DNA from: Flavobacterium sp. RSP15 | GTDB lineage: Bacteria > Bacteroidota > Bacteroidia > Flavobacteriales > Flavobacteriaceae | NCBI RefSeq assembly: GCF_003968755.1 | Contig: NZ_RYDL01000003.1 | Coordinates: 344,479-408,478, forward strand | DNA length: 64,000 bases | Direction: 5' to 3' | In this document: piece by piece, positions 26,898 through 38,791 of the stretch | How positions within the stretch are numbered: position 1 is the stretch's first letter | How the letters are laid out: the number at the start of each line of letters is the position of its first letter | Program-made: the position numbers and the translations under genes | The notes under the pieces: generated by a model | What the model was told of the DNA's origin: nothing | The model's database searches: none | What the model saw: only the letters and a program-made list of their open reading frames with translations

Positions 26898-29279
26898 ATG
26901 ACTCCAAAGAAAATTATTCCCTTTTTAATGGTATTACTATGCTCCTTTTCAAGCTTCTCTCAAGAGAAATTTACGCTAAGCGGAACTATTATTGACGCCA
27001 ACAGCAACGAAACTTTAATAGGAGTCAACATTGTAATCCTTGAACTCAAAACCGGAGTAACTACCAATGAATATGGATTTTACTCCATCACAGTTCCAAA
27101 AGGAATCTATAACGTACAAATTAGCTATTTGGGATTTCAAAGCAAGGAAGAGTTAATCTACTTGAGTCAAAACCTAAAAAACAATTTCAATTTATTCAGT
27201 GATGAAACAGCGCTGAAAGAGGTCATTATTACGGATAATAGAAACAAAATAGACATCAAAAAACCCGAAATGAGTGTCAATAAACTCTCCATTTCAGCGA
27301 TCAAGAAAATGCCCGTTGTGCTGGGTGAAGTTGATGTTTTGAAATCTATTTTATTACTTCCCGGAGTCACAAATGCTGGTGAAGGCGCTTCTGGATTTAA
27401 TGTTCGTGGTGGCGGTGCCGATCAAAATTTGATTCTGCTGGATGAAGCTACCATATTCAACTCTTCCCACGTTTTTGGTTTTTTCTCTGTTTTTAATCCG
27501 GATGCCATCAAAGATTTGAAGTTGTACAAAGGCGGCATTCCTGCCCGCTATGGCGGAAGAGCCTCTTCGGTGTTGGATATTTATCAAAAAGATGGCAATA
27601 GCAAAAATTTTCATGTCAATGGAGGAATCGGATTGATTTCCAGCCGCATTTTGGCCGAAGGACCATTGGTAAAAGACAAAGGTTCCTTCCTGATTGGTGG
27701 CAGAAGTTCCTATGCGCATTTATTCCTGAAGCTTTCCGAAGAACAAAAAAACAATACGGCTTATTTTTATGACCTAAATACCAAGTTGAGTTATAAATTA
27801 GATGCTAACAACAGTCTGTATTTATCGGGTTATTTTGGCCGAGATGTGTTCAGCCTGAACAAAAGTTTTACCAATGTTTATGGAAACACCACAGTAAACT
27901 TGCGCTGGAACCACTTATTTTCTGAAAAATTATTTTCTAATTTATCGCTCATTTACAGCGATTACTATTACGGTTTGGATTTAGATTTCGTAGGTTTTAA
28001 ATGGGATTCCGGCATTAAAAATTACAATATCAAATACGATTTCAGAAATTATATTTCGGATAAATTCAAATTGAATTACGGAGTAAACGGGATTTATTAC
28101 GAATTCAATCCGGGAACCATCAAACCATCTGATGCGGACTCCGGAATAAATTTCGACCAATTGGATAAAAAATATGCTTTTGAACCCGCGGTTTACATCA
28201 ACGCTGATCACGAAATATCCGACAGAATAGCCCTTTCCTACGGACTTCGGTACAGTATGTTTTACCGTTTAGGTCAATCTACAGTGAATATTTATGAAAA
28301 TGACAATCCGGTTCTCTTCAATTCAGAATTACAGATTTATGAAAAAGCAACTCCAATTGGCTCCAAATTCTACGACAAAAACAAAGTCATTCAAAGCTAT
28401 AATTATCTGGAACCACGTTTTTCACTAGCCTACCAAATCAAAGACAACCAATCCATAAAAGCGAGTTATAACAGAATGGTACAGTATTTACAACTAATTT
28501 CGAACACCACATCGCCAACTCCACTTGATGTCTGGACGCCAAGCGATAATTTCATAAAACCTCAAATTGCCGATCAGGTGGCTTTAGGTTACTTTAAAAA
28601 TTTCAACGATAACATGTATTCCCTTGAAGTAGAAACGTATTATAAAGAAGTACAAAACCGCTTAGATTATATTGACGGTGCTAATTTGATTGCCAATAAA
28701 GCCATTGAACAAATAATCCTGAATGGGCAATTACGATCCTATGGTTTAGAAATCATGTTCCGAAAAAACGAAGGGAAATTTAATGGCTGGATTTCGTATA
28801 CGTTATCCAAATCAGAGCAACAAACTCCCGGAAGAACACCAATAGAAACAGGAATCAACAGCGGCCAATGGTACAATTCCGTATATGACAAACTGCATAA
28901 TATTGCAATAACCAGTTCCTACAATCTAAATGAAAAATGGTCTTTTGGAGCTAATTTTGCGCTGCAAACTGGTCAACCGGTGACGTATCCTGTTGGACAA
29001 TATGAATACTTAGGGATCAATGTACCCAGTTATGGATTGAGAAATAGAAATCGGCTCCCCGCTTACCATCATCTTGACATTGCCGCTACTTTGACTCCAA
29101 AAAGCAACAAAGACCGCCAATGGAAAGGCGAATGGGTTTTTAGCATTTATAATTTGTACAATCGGAAAAATGCCGCTTCTATCAATTTCAGACAAAATGC
29201 AGATACCGGAACCAATGAAGCTGTAAAAACTTCGATTTTTGGTGTAGTTCCAGCGGTGAGTTATAACTTTAAATTTTAA
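26898..29279 (+). CDS. TonB-dependent outer-membrane receptor (DUF4249-linked type)
   Basis: The protein has 793 residues. A signal peptide (1-21, ending SFSQ) is followed by a carboxypeptidase-D-like regulatory domain (about 24-100), a plug domain with FNVRGGGADQNLILLDEATI, and a 22-strand-type barrel ending VSYNFKF. This receptor type imports a ligand across the outer membrane using TonB energy. It is followed after about 40 bp by a DUF4249 lipoprotein, a pairing I recall as frequent in Bacteroidota and analogous in layout to SusC/SusD. The ligand is unknown. No regulator is adjacent. Confidence 0.9.
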   Translation: MTPKKIIPFLMVLLCSFSSFSQEKFTLSGTIIDANSNETLIGVNIVILELKTGVTTNEYGFYSITVPKGIYNVQISYLGFQSKEELIYLSQNLKNNFNLFSDETALKEVIITDNRNKIDIKKPEMSVNKLSISAIKKMPVVLGEVDVLKSILLLPGVTNAGEGASGFNVRGGGADQNLILLDEATIFNSSHVFGFFSVFNPDAIKDLKLYKGGIPARYGGRASSVLDIYQKDGNSKNFHVNGGIGLISSRILAEGPLVKDKGSFLIGGRSSYAHLFLKLSEEQKNNTAYFYDLNTKLSYKLDANNSLYLSGYFGRDVFSLNKSFTNVYGNTTVNLRWNHLFSEKLFSNLSLIYSDYYYGLDLDFVGFKWDSGIKNYNIKYDFRNYISDKFKLNYGVNGIYYEFNPGTIKPSDADSGINFDQLDKKYAFEPAVYINADHEISDRIALSYGLRYSMFYRLGQSTVNIYENDNPVLFNSELQIYEKATPIGSKFYDKNKVIQSYNYLEPRFSLAYQIKDNQSIKASYNRMVQYLQLISNTTSPTPLDVWTPSDNFIKPQIADQVALGYFKNFNDNMYSLEVETYYKEVQNRLDYIDGANLIANKAIEQIILNGQLRSYGLEIMFRKNEGKFNGWISYTLSKSEQQTPGRTPIETGINSGQWYNSVYDKLHNIAITSSYNLNEKWSFGANFALQTGQPVTYPVGQYEYLGINVPSYGLRNRNRLPAYHHLDIAATLTPKSNKDRQWKGEWVFSIYNLYNRKNAASINFRQNADTGTNEAVKTSIFGVVPAVSYNFKF

Positions 29280-29320
29280 GCTTACTAGCCCATAAGGCAA
29301 CAAAATAAAAAAATAAAATC

Positions 29321-30142
29321 ATGAAAAAAACAACACTATATCTGGTACTTCTCATCGCTATTTTTTCGGCAAGTTGCGAAGATGTTGTCGAAGTAGATTT
29401 AGATAATGCTCCGCCAAAACTGGTAATTGAAGCAGCAATTAATTGGAAAAAAAGAACTTCGGGAAATCAACAAAAAATAAAACTGACTACAACAACTGGA
29501 TTTTACGGTACAACTATTCCAAAAGTTTCCGGAGCAACAGTGTCTATAAAAAATAGTGCTAATGTGGTTTTTACTTTTTCGGAAATTGCGAATACCGGCG
29601 AATATAAATGCGCTACTTTTATACCGGTAATCAACAAAACCTATACGCTGACCGTTATCAGCAATGGTAATACGTATACTGCAACCGAAACACTGAAACC
29701 CGTTACGCCAATTACAAAAATTATTCAAAACAATCAAGGCGGCTTTACAGGGACTGACATTGAAATTAAAACATTCTTCAAAGATCCAGCGGGTGAAACC
29801 AATTATTACCTCTATAAATATGTGTATTCAAACCAAGTAAAATCAAACTTTTATGTAGATCAAGATGAGTTTTTCAACGGAAACAAATTTTTCAGTATCT
29901 CACAAAATGATGATTTAAAAAAAGACGATAAAATTGAAATAAGCCACTTTGGAATTTCTAAAGCATACTACAATTATATGAGTGTATTAGTGAGTATCGC
30001 AGGAAATAATGGTGGCGGACCGTTTCAATCTCCGCCTGCTACCGTAAGAGGAAACATCATCAACACCACAAATGCGGCTAATTATCCTTTGGGTTATTTC
30101 TCGCTTAGCGAAGTTGATGTCAGTAATTATACAATTGAATAA
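29321..30142 (+). CDS. DUF4249 lipoprotein, partner of the TonB receptor
   Basis: The 273-residue protein has a lipoprotein signal ending IFSASC (Cys19), so it is anchored in the envelope. The mature part starts EDVVEVDLDNAPPKLVIEAAI, the typical opening of DUF4249, followed by an Ig-like beta-rich region and a C-terminal domain. The family has no demonstrated activity. It is probably a surface-exposed ligand-capture partner of the receptor gene just before it, by analogy with SusD-like proteins. Confidence 0.85.
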   Translation: MKKTTLYLVLLIAIFSASCEDVVEVDLDNAPPKLVIEAAINWKKRTSGNQQKIKLTTTTGFYGTTIPKVSGATVSIKNSANVVFTFSEIANTGEYKCATFIPVINKTYTLTVISNGNTYTATETLKPVTPITKIIQNNQGGFTGTDIEIKTFFKDPAGETNYYLYKYVYSNQVKSNFYVDQDEFFNGNKFFSISQNDDLKKDDKIEISHFGISKAYYNYMSVLVSIAGNNGGGPFQSPPATVRGNIINTTNAANYPLGYFSLSEVDVSNYTIE

Positions 30143-30169
30143 TTTGGAGCTAATCCAGCTGTTCATTGC

Positions 30170-30204
30170 AACCAAAAACCGGTTCTAAACAGTTTTGGTT
30201 TTTA
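30170..30204 (+). terminator. probable terminator after the DUF4249 gene
   Basis: AACCAAAAAC pairs with GTTTTGGTT around a loop of about 12 nt, followed by TTTT. The stem is weak. Confidence 0.5.
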
Positions 30205-30286
30205 TTGCCATCCGGGCTAGTACGTGAGAGATAAAACGAGAACTTTTATTTACTTTTACACCATAATTCATAATTCATAATTTATA

Positions 30287-30949
30287 ATGTCTTCACACCA
30301 TATCGTTCGCGACGACCAAGAACCTGCTTTAATCATTGCCAACGGCGCTTCCTGTAACCCGGAACTATTGGGCCAATTACTGGAATGGTCACCACTCGTG
30401 GTCGTATTAGATTCGGCTATGGTCCGCGTTATGGAACTAGACATTAAAGTCGATGTGCTTTTAGGAGATTTTGACCGAGGATTTGATCCTGAAATTTACA
30501 AAACATCTCAATATCCCATCGAAATTATACATACGCCAGATCAGAATAAAACCGATTTAGAAAAAGCTTTTGACTATTTAATCGAAAGAAAAATTCCTGC
30601 TGTAAACGTCGTTTGGGCCACCGGACGAAGAGCTGATCATACCATAACCAATATTACCAACATTACGAGATATCGAAATTTATTGAAAATTGTTATTTTG
30701 GACGATCACTCAAAAGTATTCCTTTTGCCTAAAAAATTCGAAAAATGGTACACGGCAAACACCCCCATTTCATTAATTCCCATCGGTCATGTGACTGGAA
30801 TTCATTCTGATAATTTATTTTATCCGCTGAAAGATGATAGTTTGACTATTGGTTACAGAACCGGCAGCAGCAACCACGTCCTCAAAGACGGAATCGTAAC
30901 AATAGAACACAATGAAGGTGATTTATTAATGATGGAATGCCTGGATTAG
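30287..30949 (+). CDS. thiamine pyrophosphokinase
   Basis: The enzyme transfers pyrophosphate from ATP to thiamine, giving thiamine diphosphate. It has 220 residues. The catalytic N-terminal domain has IANGASCN, VDVLLGDFDRG (Mg-ATP acidic motif) and the TPK signature TPDQNKTDLEKAF, followed by WATGRRADHTITN. The C-terminal beta-sandwich for thiamine binding ends HVLKDGIVTIEHNEGDLLMM. There is no TPP riboswitch upstream. It converges almost directly (2 bp) on the hydrolase gene. Confidence 0.93.
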   Translation: MSSHHIVRDDQEPALIIANGASCNPELLGQLLEWSPLVVVLDSAMVRVMELDIKVDVLLGDFDRGFDPEIYKTSQYPIEIIHTPDQNKTDLEKAFDYLIERKIPAVNVVWATGRRADHTITNITNITRYRNLLKIVILDDHSKVFLLPKKFEKWYTANTPISLIPIGHVTGIHSDNLFYPLKDDSLTIGYRTGSSNHVLKDGIVTIEHNEGDLLMMECLD

Positions 30950-30951
30950 TT

Positions 30952-31818
30952 TTATTGTATGTTCAGTAATACATTTCTTATAATTTCATAATGACTCCAA
31001 GGAATAAAATGATTCGCTTTTTTGATCGTTATTGCATCGATTGATTTAGCATTGGTAAACTTTTTTTGCATAAAAGCAACATTGCTGTACGGCACCAAAA
31101 CATCTTTTGTTCCATGAATAATCGTAACATCACATTTGATTTTTTTTAGCGCTGGTTCTAAGTCTACCAAATCCTGTTTCAACCACCACAACTCATCATT
31201 AGAAGGACGCAATGCACCGGGAATCAAATACCGCAAAGGCGACGCCTTAATAACCGTTCTCCATTTCTCTGGATTTTCAGCTTTTGGGTCCAATGAGCCT
31301 GCCAATATCACCATTCTTTTGTACCAAGATGGATTATCCACGGCTAACCGAGCCACAACGGGCCCGCCTACGGAATGTCCCACCAAAATCAGCGGCTTTT
31401 TATTATCGATTTTTTTTATAAACTCTGATATTCTTTGAGATTGTACCCTTAAATTTTGAGCATCGCCAAAACCACTGAATCCAAAACCCGGTCGGTCAAT
31501 CGCGATCATTCGGTATTTTTTAAGCAATAAAGTATCCTGAAGATATTCTTTAAAGGCATTCCAACTGCCAGGCGAGCCGTGAATAAAAAACAAGGTCGCG
31601 TTTTGCATACTACCTGTTGCCACATAATGTATTTTATAACCTTCAAAAGCAATTGTTTTATCCTGAAATTCCGTTTTAGAGGCACCAAAAAATTTTGTTG
31701 TTTCCTTATTGGAAAATCGCATCGTCATACAAGATTGACACATAACAATATAGAAAAACACAAAACTGTACGCTAAGTATCTCTTTTTGAAATGAAATGA
31801 AGTGAGCCTAAAAGTCAT
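30952..31818 (-). CDS. alpha/beta-hydrolase lipoprotein
   Basis: I start at the ATG at 31818 (288 aa) because it gives an N-terminal hydrophobic segment ending in the lipobox VMCQSC (Cys30). The fold shows the oxyanion stretch FFIHGSPGSW, nucleophile Ser149 in GHSVGG, acid Asp in HGTKDVLVP and catalytic His in KKANHFIPW. The full Ser-Asp-His triad is thus present. The substrate is unknown. As a membrane-anchored periplasmic or outer-membrane enzyme it may be an esterase or lipase. Confidence 0.83.
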   Translation of the reverse strand: MTFRLTSFHFKKRYLAYSFVFFYIVMCQSCMTMRFSNKETTKFFGASKTEFQDKTIAFEGYKIHYVATGSMQNATLFFIHGSPGSWNAFKEYLQDTLLLKKYRMIAIDRPGFGFSGFGDAQNLRVQSQRISEFIKKIDNKKPLILVGHSVGGPVVARLAVDNPSWYKRMVILAGSLDPKAENPEKWRTVIKASPLRYLIPGALRPSNDELWWLKQDLVDLEPALKKIKCDVTIIHGTKDVLVPYSNVAFMQKKFTNAKSIDAITIKKANHFIPWSHYEIIRNVLLNIQ

Positions 31819-31949
31819 ACTATTTGTATTTTTTATAAAAGTAACCGTTTTTAGTTTTCGAAAAAACACAATATTCTAATTTTATGATTTATTTTTCGTC
31901 TGTTTAATAGGCCGAAAACGTCTTTATCCATTTACAAAATAGTTATGCC

Positions 31950-31957
31950 TATATTTG
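31950..31957 (+). promoter_or_regulatory. -7 promoter element of rlmF
   Basis: TATATTTG is a perfect consensus match, 16 nt before the rlmF ATG. Confidence 0.65.
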
Positions 31958-31973
31958 CATCGAAATAAAGAAA

Positions 31974-32948
31974 ATGAAAGCGAAAACGATTACCGAAAAG
32001 ACGAATTTACATCCTAGAAATCTGGATAGATTTGGATACAATTTTGATGAATTAATAGTAAAATCCCCAGAATTGCAGCATTTCGTTTCTGTCAATGAGT
32101 ATAAAATCCAAACTATTGATTTTAGTAATCCTGATGCGGTTAAGGCACTTAATAAAGCTTTGTTATTATCCCATTACGACATTCAAAACTGGGACATTCC
32201 TAAAAATTATCTTTGTCCGCCCATTCCCGGAAGAGCAGATTACATCCATTATCTCGCTGATTTATTAGCTTCAAGCAACAACGGAATCATTCCTGAAGGA
32301 GAAACTGTTCAAGGTTTAGATATTGGTGTGGGTGCGAATTGCATTTATCCTATACTTGGTAATTCAGCGTACGGATGGAGTTTTGTAGGAACTGATACCG
32401 ATTTAAAAGCAATTGAAAATTGCAGTGCCATCATTGAAGAAAATCCAAAATTGATTGATGCCATAAGTTTACAGCAACAAACGGAATCGCGTTTTATTTT
32501 TAAAAATATAATCACTCCCGAAGACAAATTCACGTTCACTATTTGTAATCCTCCTTTTCATGCATCACAGGATGAAGCCACGAAAAGCACGGTTCGAAAA
32601 ATCAACAATTTAGAAAATGCTAAAACTACTACCCGCGGTACAGCCGAGCGAGGTGAAGCTAAACCTGTTTTAAATTTTGGTGGTCACAATGCTGAATTGT
32701 GGTGTGAAGGTGGTGAATTAGGTTTTGTTACCCAGATGATTTTCGAAAGTGCAAAATATCCAATGCAGTGTTTATGGTTTACCACTTTGGTCTCTAAAAA
32801 AGAAAATCTTTCCAGTCTTTATAAAACATTAAACAAGGTAAGTGCAGTCGAAATTAAAACAATCGATATGGCTCAAGGCCAAAAAACAAGCCGAATCATA
32901 GCCTGGACTTTCCTCAGTAAAGCACAACAGAAAGCTTGGAAATTTTAA
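31974..32948 (+). CDS. rlmF: 23S rRNA (adenine1618-N6)-methyltransferase
   Basis: RlmF methylates A1618 of 23S rRNA using SAM. It has 324 residues, close to the E. coli enzyme. It opens with NLHPRNLDRFGYNFDEL, the family N-terminus. SAM motif I is LDIGVG (115-120), and the amino-methyltransferase catalytic motif is NPPF (192-195) in ICNPPFHAS. The downstream LNFGGHNAELWCEGGE is also typical. It is monocistronic with its own promoter. Confidence 0.95.
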   Translation: MKAKTITEKTNLHPRNLDRFGYNFDELIVKSPELQHFVSVNEYKIQTIDFSNPDAVKALNKALLLSHYDIQNWDIPKNYLCPPIPGRADYIHYLADLLASSNNGIIPEGETVQGLDIGVGANCIYPILGNSAYGWSFVGTDTDLKAIENCSAIIEENPKLIDAISLQQQTESRFIFKNIITPEDKFTFTICNPPFHASQDEATKSTVRKINNLENAKTTTRGTAERGEAKPVLNFGGHNAELWCEGGELGFVTQMIFESAKYPMQCLWFTTLVSKKENLSSLYKTLNKVSAVEIKTIDMAQGQKTSRIIAWTFLSKAQQKAWKF

Positions 32949-33163
32949 AAAATCATCCTAATTACTCCTCATTCTGGTTGGAAATGAAAGATCTTTATCA
33001 ATAAAAATAGTACATCTTCAACAAAAAGAACTCAAACTAGTTTTTTCATAAAAAAAAATGTAAATAATAATTATTTGCCATTTAACAAATATCTTGCTTG
33101 TTATTATTCTGATTAACGTTATTTAAGTAGTATTTTTACGAATCTAACTTTAAATGACTAAAA

Positions 33164-36100
33164 ATGAAAAAACTTTTCTTTATTCTAACTTTAATTTTTT
33201 CAGCAGGAATAACTGCCCAAGAAATTAGAGTCTCCGGTGTTGTTACTGACGACTCCAACGCAACCTTACCTGGAACAACCATTATGATCAAAGGAATTGC
33301 AAAAGGCACGACTTCAGATATAGAGGGTAAATACACCATTACTGCAAAAATTGGAGATATTTTACAATTCTCCTATGTAGGTTTAGAAACAAAATCAGTT
33401 AAAATCACAGGAAGTACACTAAACATTACTTTAACGGGAAGTGGCGAAACATTACAAAATATAGTTATTATGGGTTCCCGTAATCCTACCAGAACCGTAA
33501 CGGAATCTGCAGTACCTATTGATGTTATTTCTATGAAAGAAATCGCTTCACAAGGTGCTCAAACGAATTTGAATCAGATTTTAAATATGGTTGCGCCATC
33601 ATTTACCTCAAATACAACAACTGTAGCTGATGGAACAGATCACATTGACCCTGCACAATTAAGAGGTTTAGGACCAGACCAAGTATTGGTTTTGATCAAT
33701 GGAAAACGACGTCATACGTCATCTTTAGTAAACATCAATGGATCACCTGGTAGAGGAGCTGTAGGTACCGACTTGAATTCTATTCCTGCTTTTGCCATCG
33801 AAAAAATTGAAGTATTAAGAGATGGCGCTTCAGCTCAATATGGCTCAGACGCTATTGCTGGTGTAATCAACATCAACATGAAAAAAGATACTAAAAAATT
33901 AGAAATAAACCTTTTTGGAGGAAGTCATTTTTCTAAAAATGCTAACGACCATACCGGTGGAAATGATGGAAACAACATTCAAATTGATTTGAACTACGGA
34001 ACAAATTTAGGAAAGGAAAAAAGTTTCATTAATATTACGGCAAGTGCTCAATTGAGAGGTCAAACAAGTCGTGCTAAAGAAGTTAAAGGAAATTTATTTA
34101 ACCGATACAATGCTGTTGAAGAAAGAGCTAGAATAGCAGGTGTTAACATTAATAGTTTGTATGCGAATACGTTAAACACTACCCCTGGCTTTTACAACGG
34201 TTTGCTGAACACAATTAATACGTATGCGCAACAAGTAAGTTATTTTGATGCAACAACAAAAACTGCTATTCAAACTGCCGCATCGAATGGAAATTTATCC
34301 GGGATGAGAACTTTATTAGGAGTTGATGCCACAACTGACGAACTAGCCTTTAGAGGTTTAGTACGAAATGATTTTAATATGCGAGTAGGTCAATCATCAC
34401 TTCAAAGCTCACAATTCTTTGTAAATGCTGCCTATCCTTTAACTGATAAATTAGAATTGTATGCTTTTGGAGGGAACAGCTACAGAACTGGTGAAGCTGC
34501 CGGTTTTTACAGAAGACCAAATCAATCTAGATCGTATACCGGTTTGTATCCAAATGGTTTTTTGCCAGAAATCCACTCGACAATTAACGACATTTCAGCA
34601 GCAGCGGGTCTTAGAGGTATAATTTTCGAAAATTGGAATTTTGACTTAAGCAATACTTTTGGAAGAAATGCATTTGATTATGGAGTTGAAAATACCGTAA
34701 ATGCCTCTCTAAGAGAAAACTCTCCTACTGAATTTGACGCTGGTGGATTAGCCTTTAGCCAAAACACAACTAATTTCGACATGAACCGAAAATTTGGTGA
34801 TTTGAACGTTGCTTTTGGAGCTGAATACCGAAATGAAAACTATAGTATTGGTGCAGGACAACCTGAATCATATAATTTATATGATATAAACGGTAATGTT
34901 GCTTTACCTGGAGTAACGCCCGCTAATCTGATAGTAACTGATTTCTTTGGATCTATTAGAGGGAATGGCTCCCAAGTATTTCCGGGTTTCAGGCCAACAA
35001 ATGCTATTGACAAAGGTCGTAACAGTACCGCTATTTATGGAGATCTTGAATATGATGTTACAGAAAAATGGTTGTTGAACGGAGCCGTTCGTTTTGAAAA
35101 CTATTCTGATTTCGGAAACACTACTAATTTTAAAGTTGCCAGTCGTTATAAACTAACAGACAACATTAATTTGCGTGGTGCTGTTTCCACAGGTTTTCGC
35201 GCTCCTTCCTTACATCAAATCAATTTTAATGCTACAGCGACTCAATTTGTTGGTGGTGTACCATTTGAAGTAAGTACATTTAGTAATGATTCCCCGGCAG
35301 CGCAAGCCCTTGGAATCCCACAATTGAAACAAGAAGAATCTAAAAGTGCTAGTATTGGTTTTACCGCTAAAATTCCAGAAGGAAACATTACTTTGACTGC
35401 CGATGCTTATATTGTAAGAATAGATGACAGAGTAACTTTGACTGATCAATTTTCTCGTCCATCGGGAACGTTTGCTGACGGAACGCCACAGAGAGAACTT
35501 CAAGAACAATTTGATCTCGCTGGAGCAAATGCGGCAACCTTTTTTGCCAATGCTATTAGTACAGAGTCTAAAGGAATTGATATCATTATAACACATAAGC
35601 TAAATTTAGGAGCCATAGTAATCAAATCTGATTTAGCTACTACTTTTTCTCAAACAAGACAAGTGGGCGCGATTAAAGGTTCACCTACTTTAGTTGCTAA
35701 TGGTCAAATCAACCGCTATTTTTCTGAAATGAGCAGAGTCTATCTAGAAGAAGCCATTCCAAGAGTTAAAGGAAATTTAACCAACTCATTTACTTATAAA
35801 AAATTCGATTTCTTTTTGAGAAATGTTTACTTCGGCCAGGTTACTGATCCAAATACGGCTGATGTAAATGGAGATGGAAGAGTTGAAGGAGCAATAATAA
35901 ATGGTCTAGCAGTCGAAATTGAGCATCCAATCTGGGGCGCAAAAATAATCACTGATTTATCTGTTGGTTTCAAAATTACGGAAACTACAAAAGTTGTAAT
36001 TGGGGCTAACAATATTTTTGATATCTATCCTGATGTAAATCTTGGTACACAAACTGCAAAAAGAGCAAATGGTGTTGACACAAATGGCAATGTAACTTAT

Positions 36101-36220
36101 GCTGCCAATGCAACAACAATTGACTTGTCAAATGCAAATCAATTTGCATATTCAAGAAACACCTCTCAATTTGGTCAAAACGGAAGATTTCTTTTCGCTC
36201 GATTAAGCTTGAGTTTCTAG
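33164..36220 (+). CDS. TonB-dependent receptor, stand-alone
   Basis: The 1018-residue protein has a signal peptide (1-19), a carboxypeptidase-D-like domain (about 22-100), and a plug with QLRGLGPDQVLVLINGKRRHTS and IEVLRDGASAQYGSDAIAGV. A long barrel follows, ending in the strand FLFARLSLSF. The plug resembles the group of receptors found in many Gram-negatives for iron complexes or sugars. No SusD-like or DUF4249 partner follows, so it probably works alone. The ligand is not identifiable. The weak box TATTTTTA lies about 30 nt upstream. Confidence 0.9.
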   Translation: MKKLFFILTLIFSAGITAQEIRVSGVVTDDSNATLPGTTIMIKGIAKGTTSDIEGKYTITAKIGDILQFSYVGLETKSVKITGSTLNITLTGSGETLQNIVIMGSRNPTRTVTESAVPIDVISMKEIASQGAQTNLNQILNMVAPSFTSNTTTVADGTDHIDPAQLRGLGPDQVLVLINGKRRHTSSLVNINGSPGRGAVGTDLNSIPAFAIEKIEVLRDGASAQYGSDAIAGVININMKKDTKKLEINLFGGSHFSKNANDHTGGNDGNNIQIDLNYGTNLGKEKSFINITASAQLRGQTSRAKEVKGNLFNRYNAVEERARIAGVNINSLYANTLNTTPGFYNGLLNTINTYAQQVSYFDATTKTAIQTAASNGNLSGMRTLLGVDATTDELAFRGLVRNDFNMRVGQSSLQSSQFFVNAAYPLTDKLELYAFGGNSYRTGEAAGFYRRPNQSRSYTGLYPNGFLPEIHSTINDISAAAGLRGIIFENWNFDLSNTFGRNAFDYGVENTVNASLRENSPTEFDAGGLAFSQNTTNFDMNRKFGDLNVAFGAEYRNENYSIGAGQPESYNLYDINGNVALPGVTPANLIVTDFFGSIRGNGSQVFPGFRPTNAIDKGRNSTAIYGDLEYDVTEKWLLNGAVRFENYSDFGNTTNFKVASRYKLTDNINLRGAVSTGFRAPSLHQINFNATATQFVGGVPFEVSTFSNDSPAAQALGIPQLKQEESKSASIGFTAKIPEGNITLTADAYIVRIDDRVTLTDQFSRPSGTFADGTPQRELQEQFDLAGANAATFFANAISTESKGIDIIITHKLNLGAIVIKSDLATTFSQTRQVGAIKGSPTLVANGQINRYFSEMSRVYLEEAIPRVKGNLTNSFTYKKFDFFLRNVYFGQVTDPNTADVNGDGRVEGAIINGLAVEIEHPIWGAKIITDLSVGFKITETTKVVIGANNIFDIYPDVNLGTQTAKRANGVDTNGNVTYAANATTIDLSNANQFAYSRNTSQFGQNGRFLFARLSLSF

Positions 36221-36238
36221 AACTCCCTGTTTTACACT

Positions 36239-36272
36239 AAAAACCATTCGCCCACGCGAATGGTTTTTTTTT
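36239..36272 (+). terminator. intrinsic terminator after the TonB receptor
   Basis: AAACCATTCGC pairs perfectly with GCGAATGGTTT, with T8 following. It shows that the long upstream extension of the uvrB frame (TTG at 36271) is not coding. Confidence 0.9.
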
Positions 36273-36345
36273 GGTTCATCCTTTGGTAAAAAAAAGAATC
36301 CAAACTTGTATCTTTACAGCTCTAAAACTTTGCCACTTAACACCA

Positions 36346-38333
<1,988 letters not shown>

Positions 38334-38337
<4 letters not shown>

Positions 38338-38735
38338 TTATGTTGCTCTTGAAAAACAGTCAATAAGACTTCAGAATTAATAATTGCGTTTGGCGCTTCA
38401 TCCATCAGCTTCAGAATTCGTTTTGTTGCAGCAGGATTAAGTCCCATTTCAATTGCTATTTGTTGGATGTTAACGGCTTCTTTCTTGTGCAAAATTCCGT
38501 CGCTATGCATCAGTAAAGCCAATCTATAAAATTGCTGTATCCGCTGAAATTCGGATTTAATGGGCAACTGTGGCAATTCTAAATGAAACAAATCATTGAA
38601 ACCTCCTTTTTCTATATTCAATTCATTGGCTACAATAAACAAAAAATCATATTCTTTCTTGTGTAAATGACCATCAACTGTAGAAAAAGCAATCATCTCC
38701 AAAAGTAAACTTCTCTTTTCTTCGAATGTATCCAT
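38334..38735 (-). CDS. TerB-like small helical protein
   Basis: This 133-residue protein starts MDTFEEKRSLLLEMIAFSTVDG, with a second matching half around LALLMHSDGILHKKEAVNIQQIA. The two acidic repeats of the type xxDGxxHKKE are characteristic of TerB-like metal-binding helical bundles. Homologues are sometimes misnamed excinuclease subunit B because they sit next to uvrB; nothing in the sequence supports that. The function is unknown, and tellurite resistance is not implied without the other ter genes. Confidence 0.7.
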
Positions 38736-38791
38736 CAAATTATTATTTTTAGCTAAAATATTGTTTTTAAATTGAATTACAAAACGAACTA

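Noticed and set aside
31974..32948. Riboswitch or leader before rlmF or the thiamine pyrophosphokinase gene
   Set aside because: Leaders are too short, and no TPP thi-box sequence is present before 30287.
36271..36345. 25-codon N-terminal extension of uvrB
   Set aside because: It begins in the T run of a terminator; the ATG at 36346 gives the normal UvrB N-terminus.
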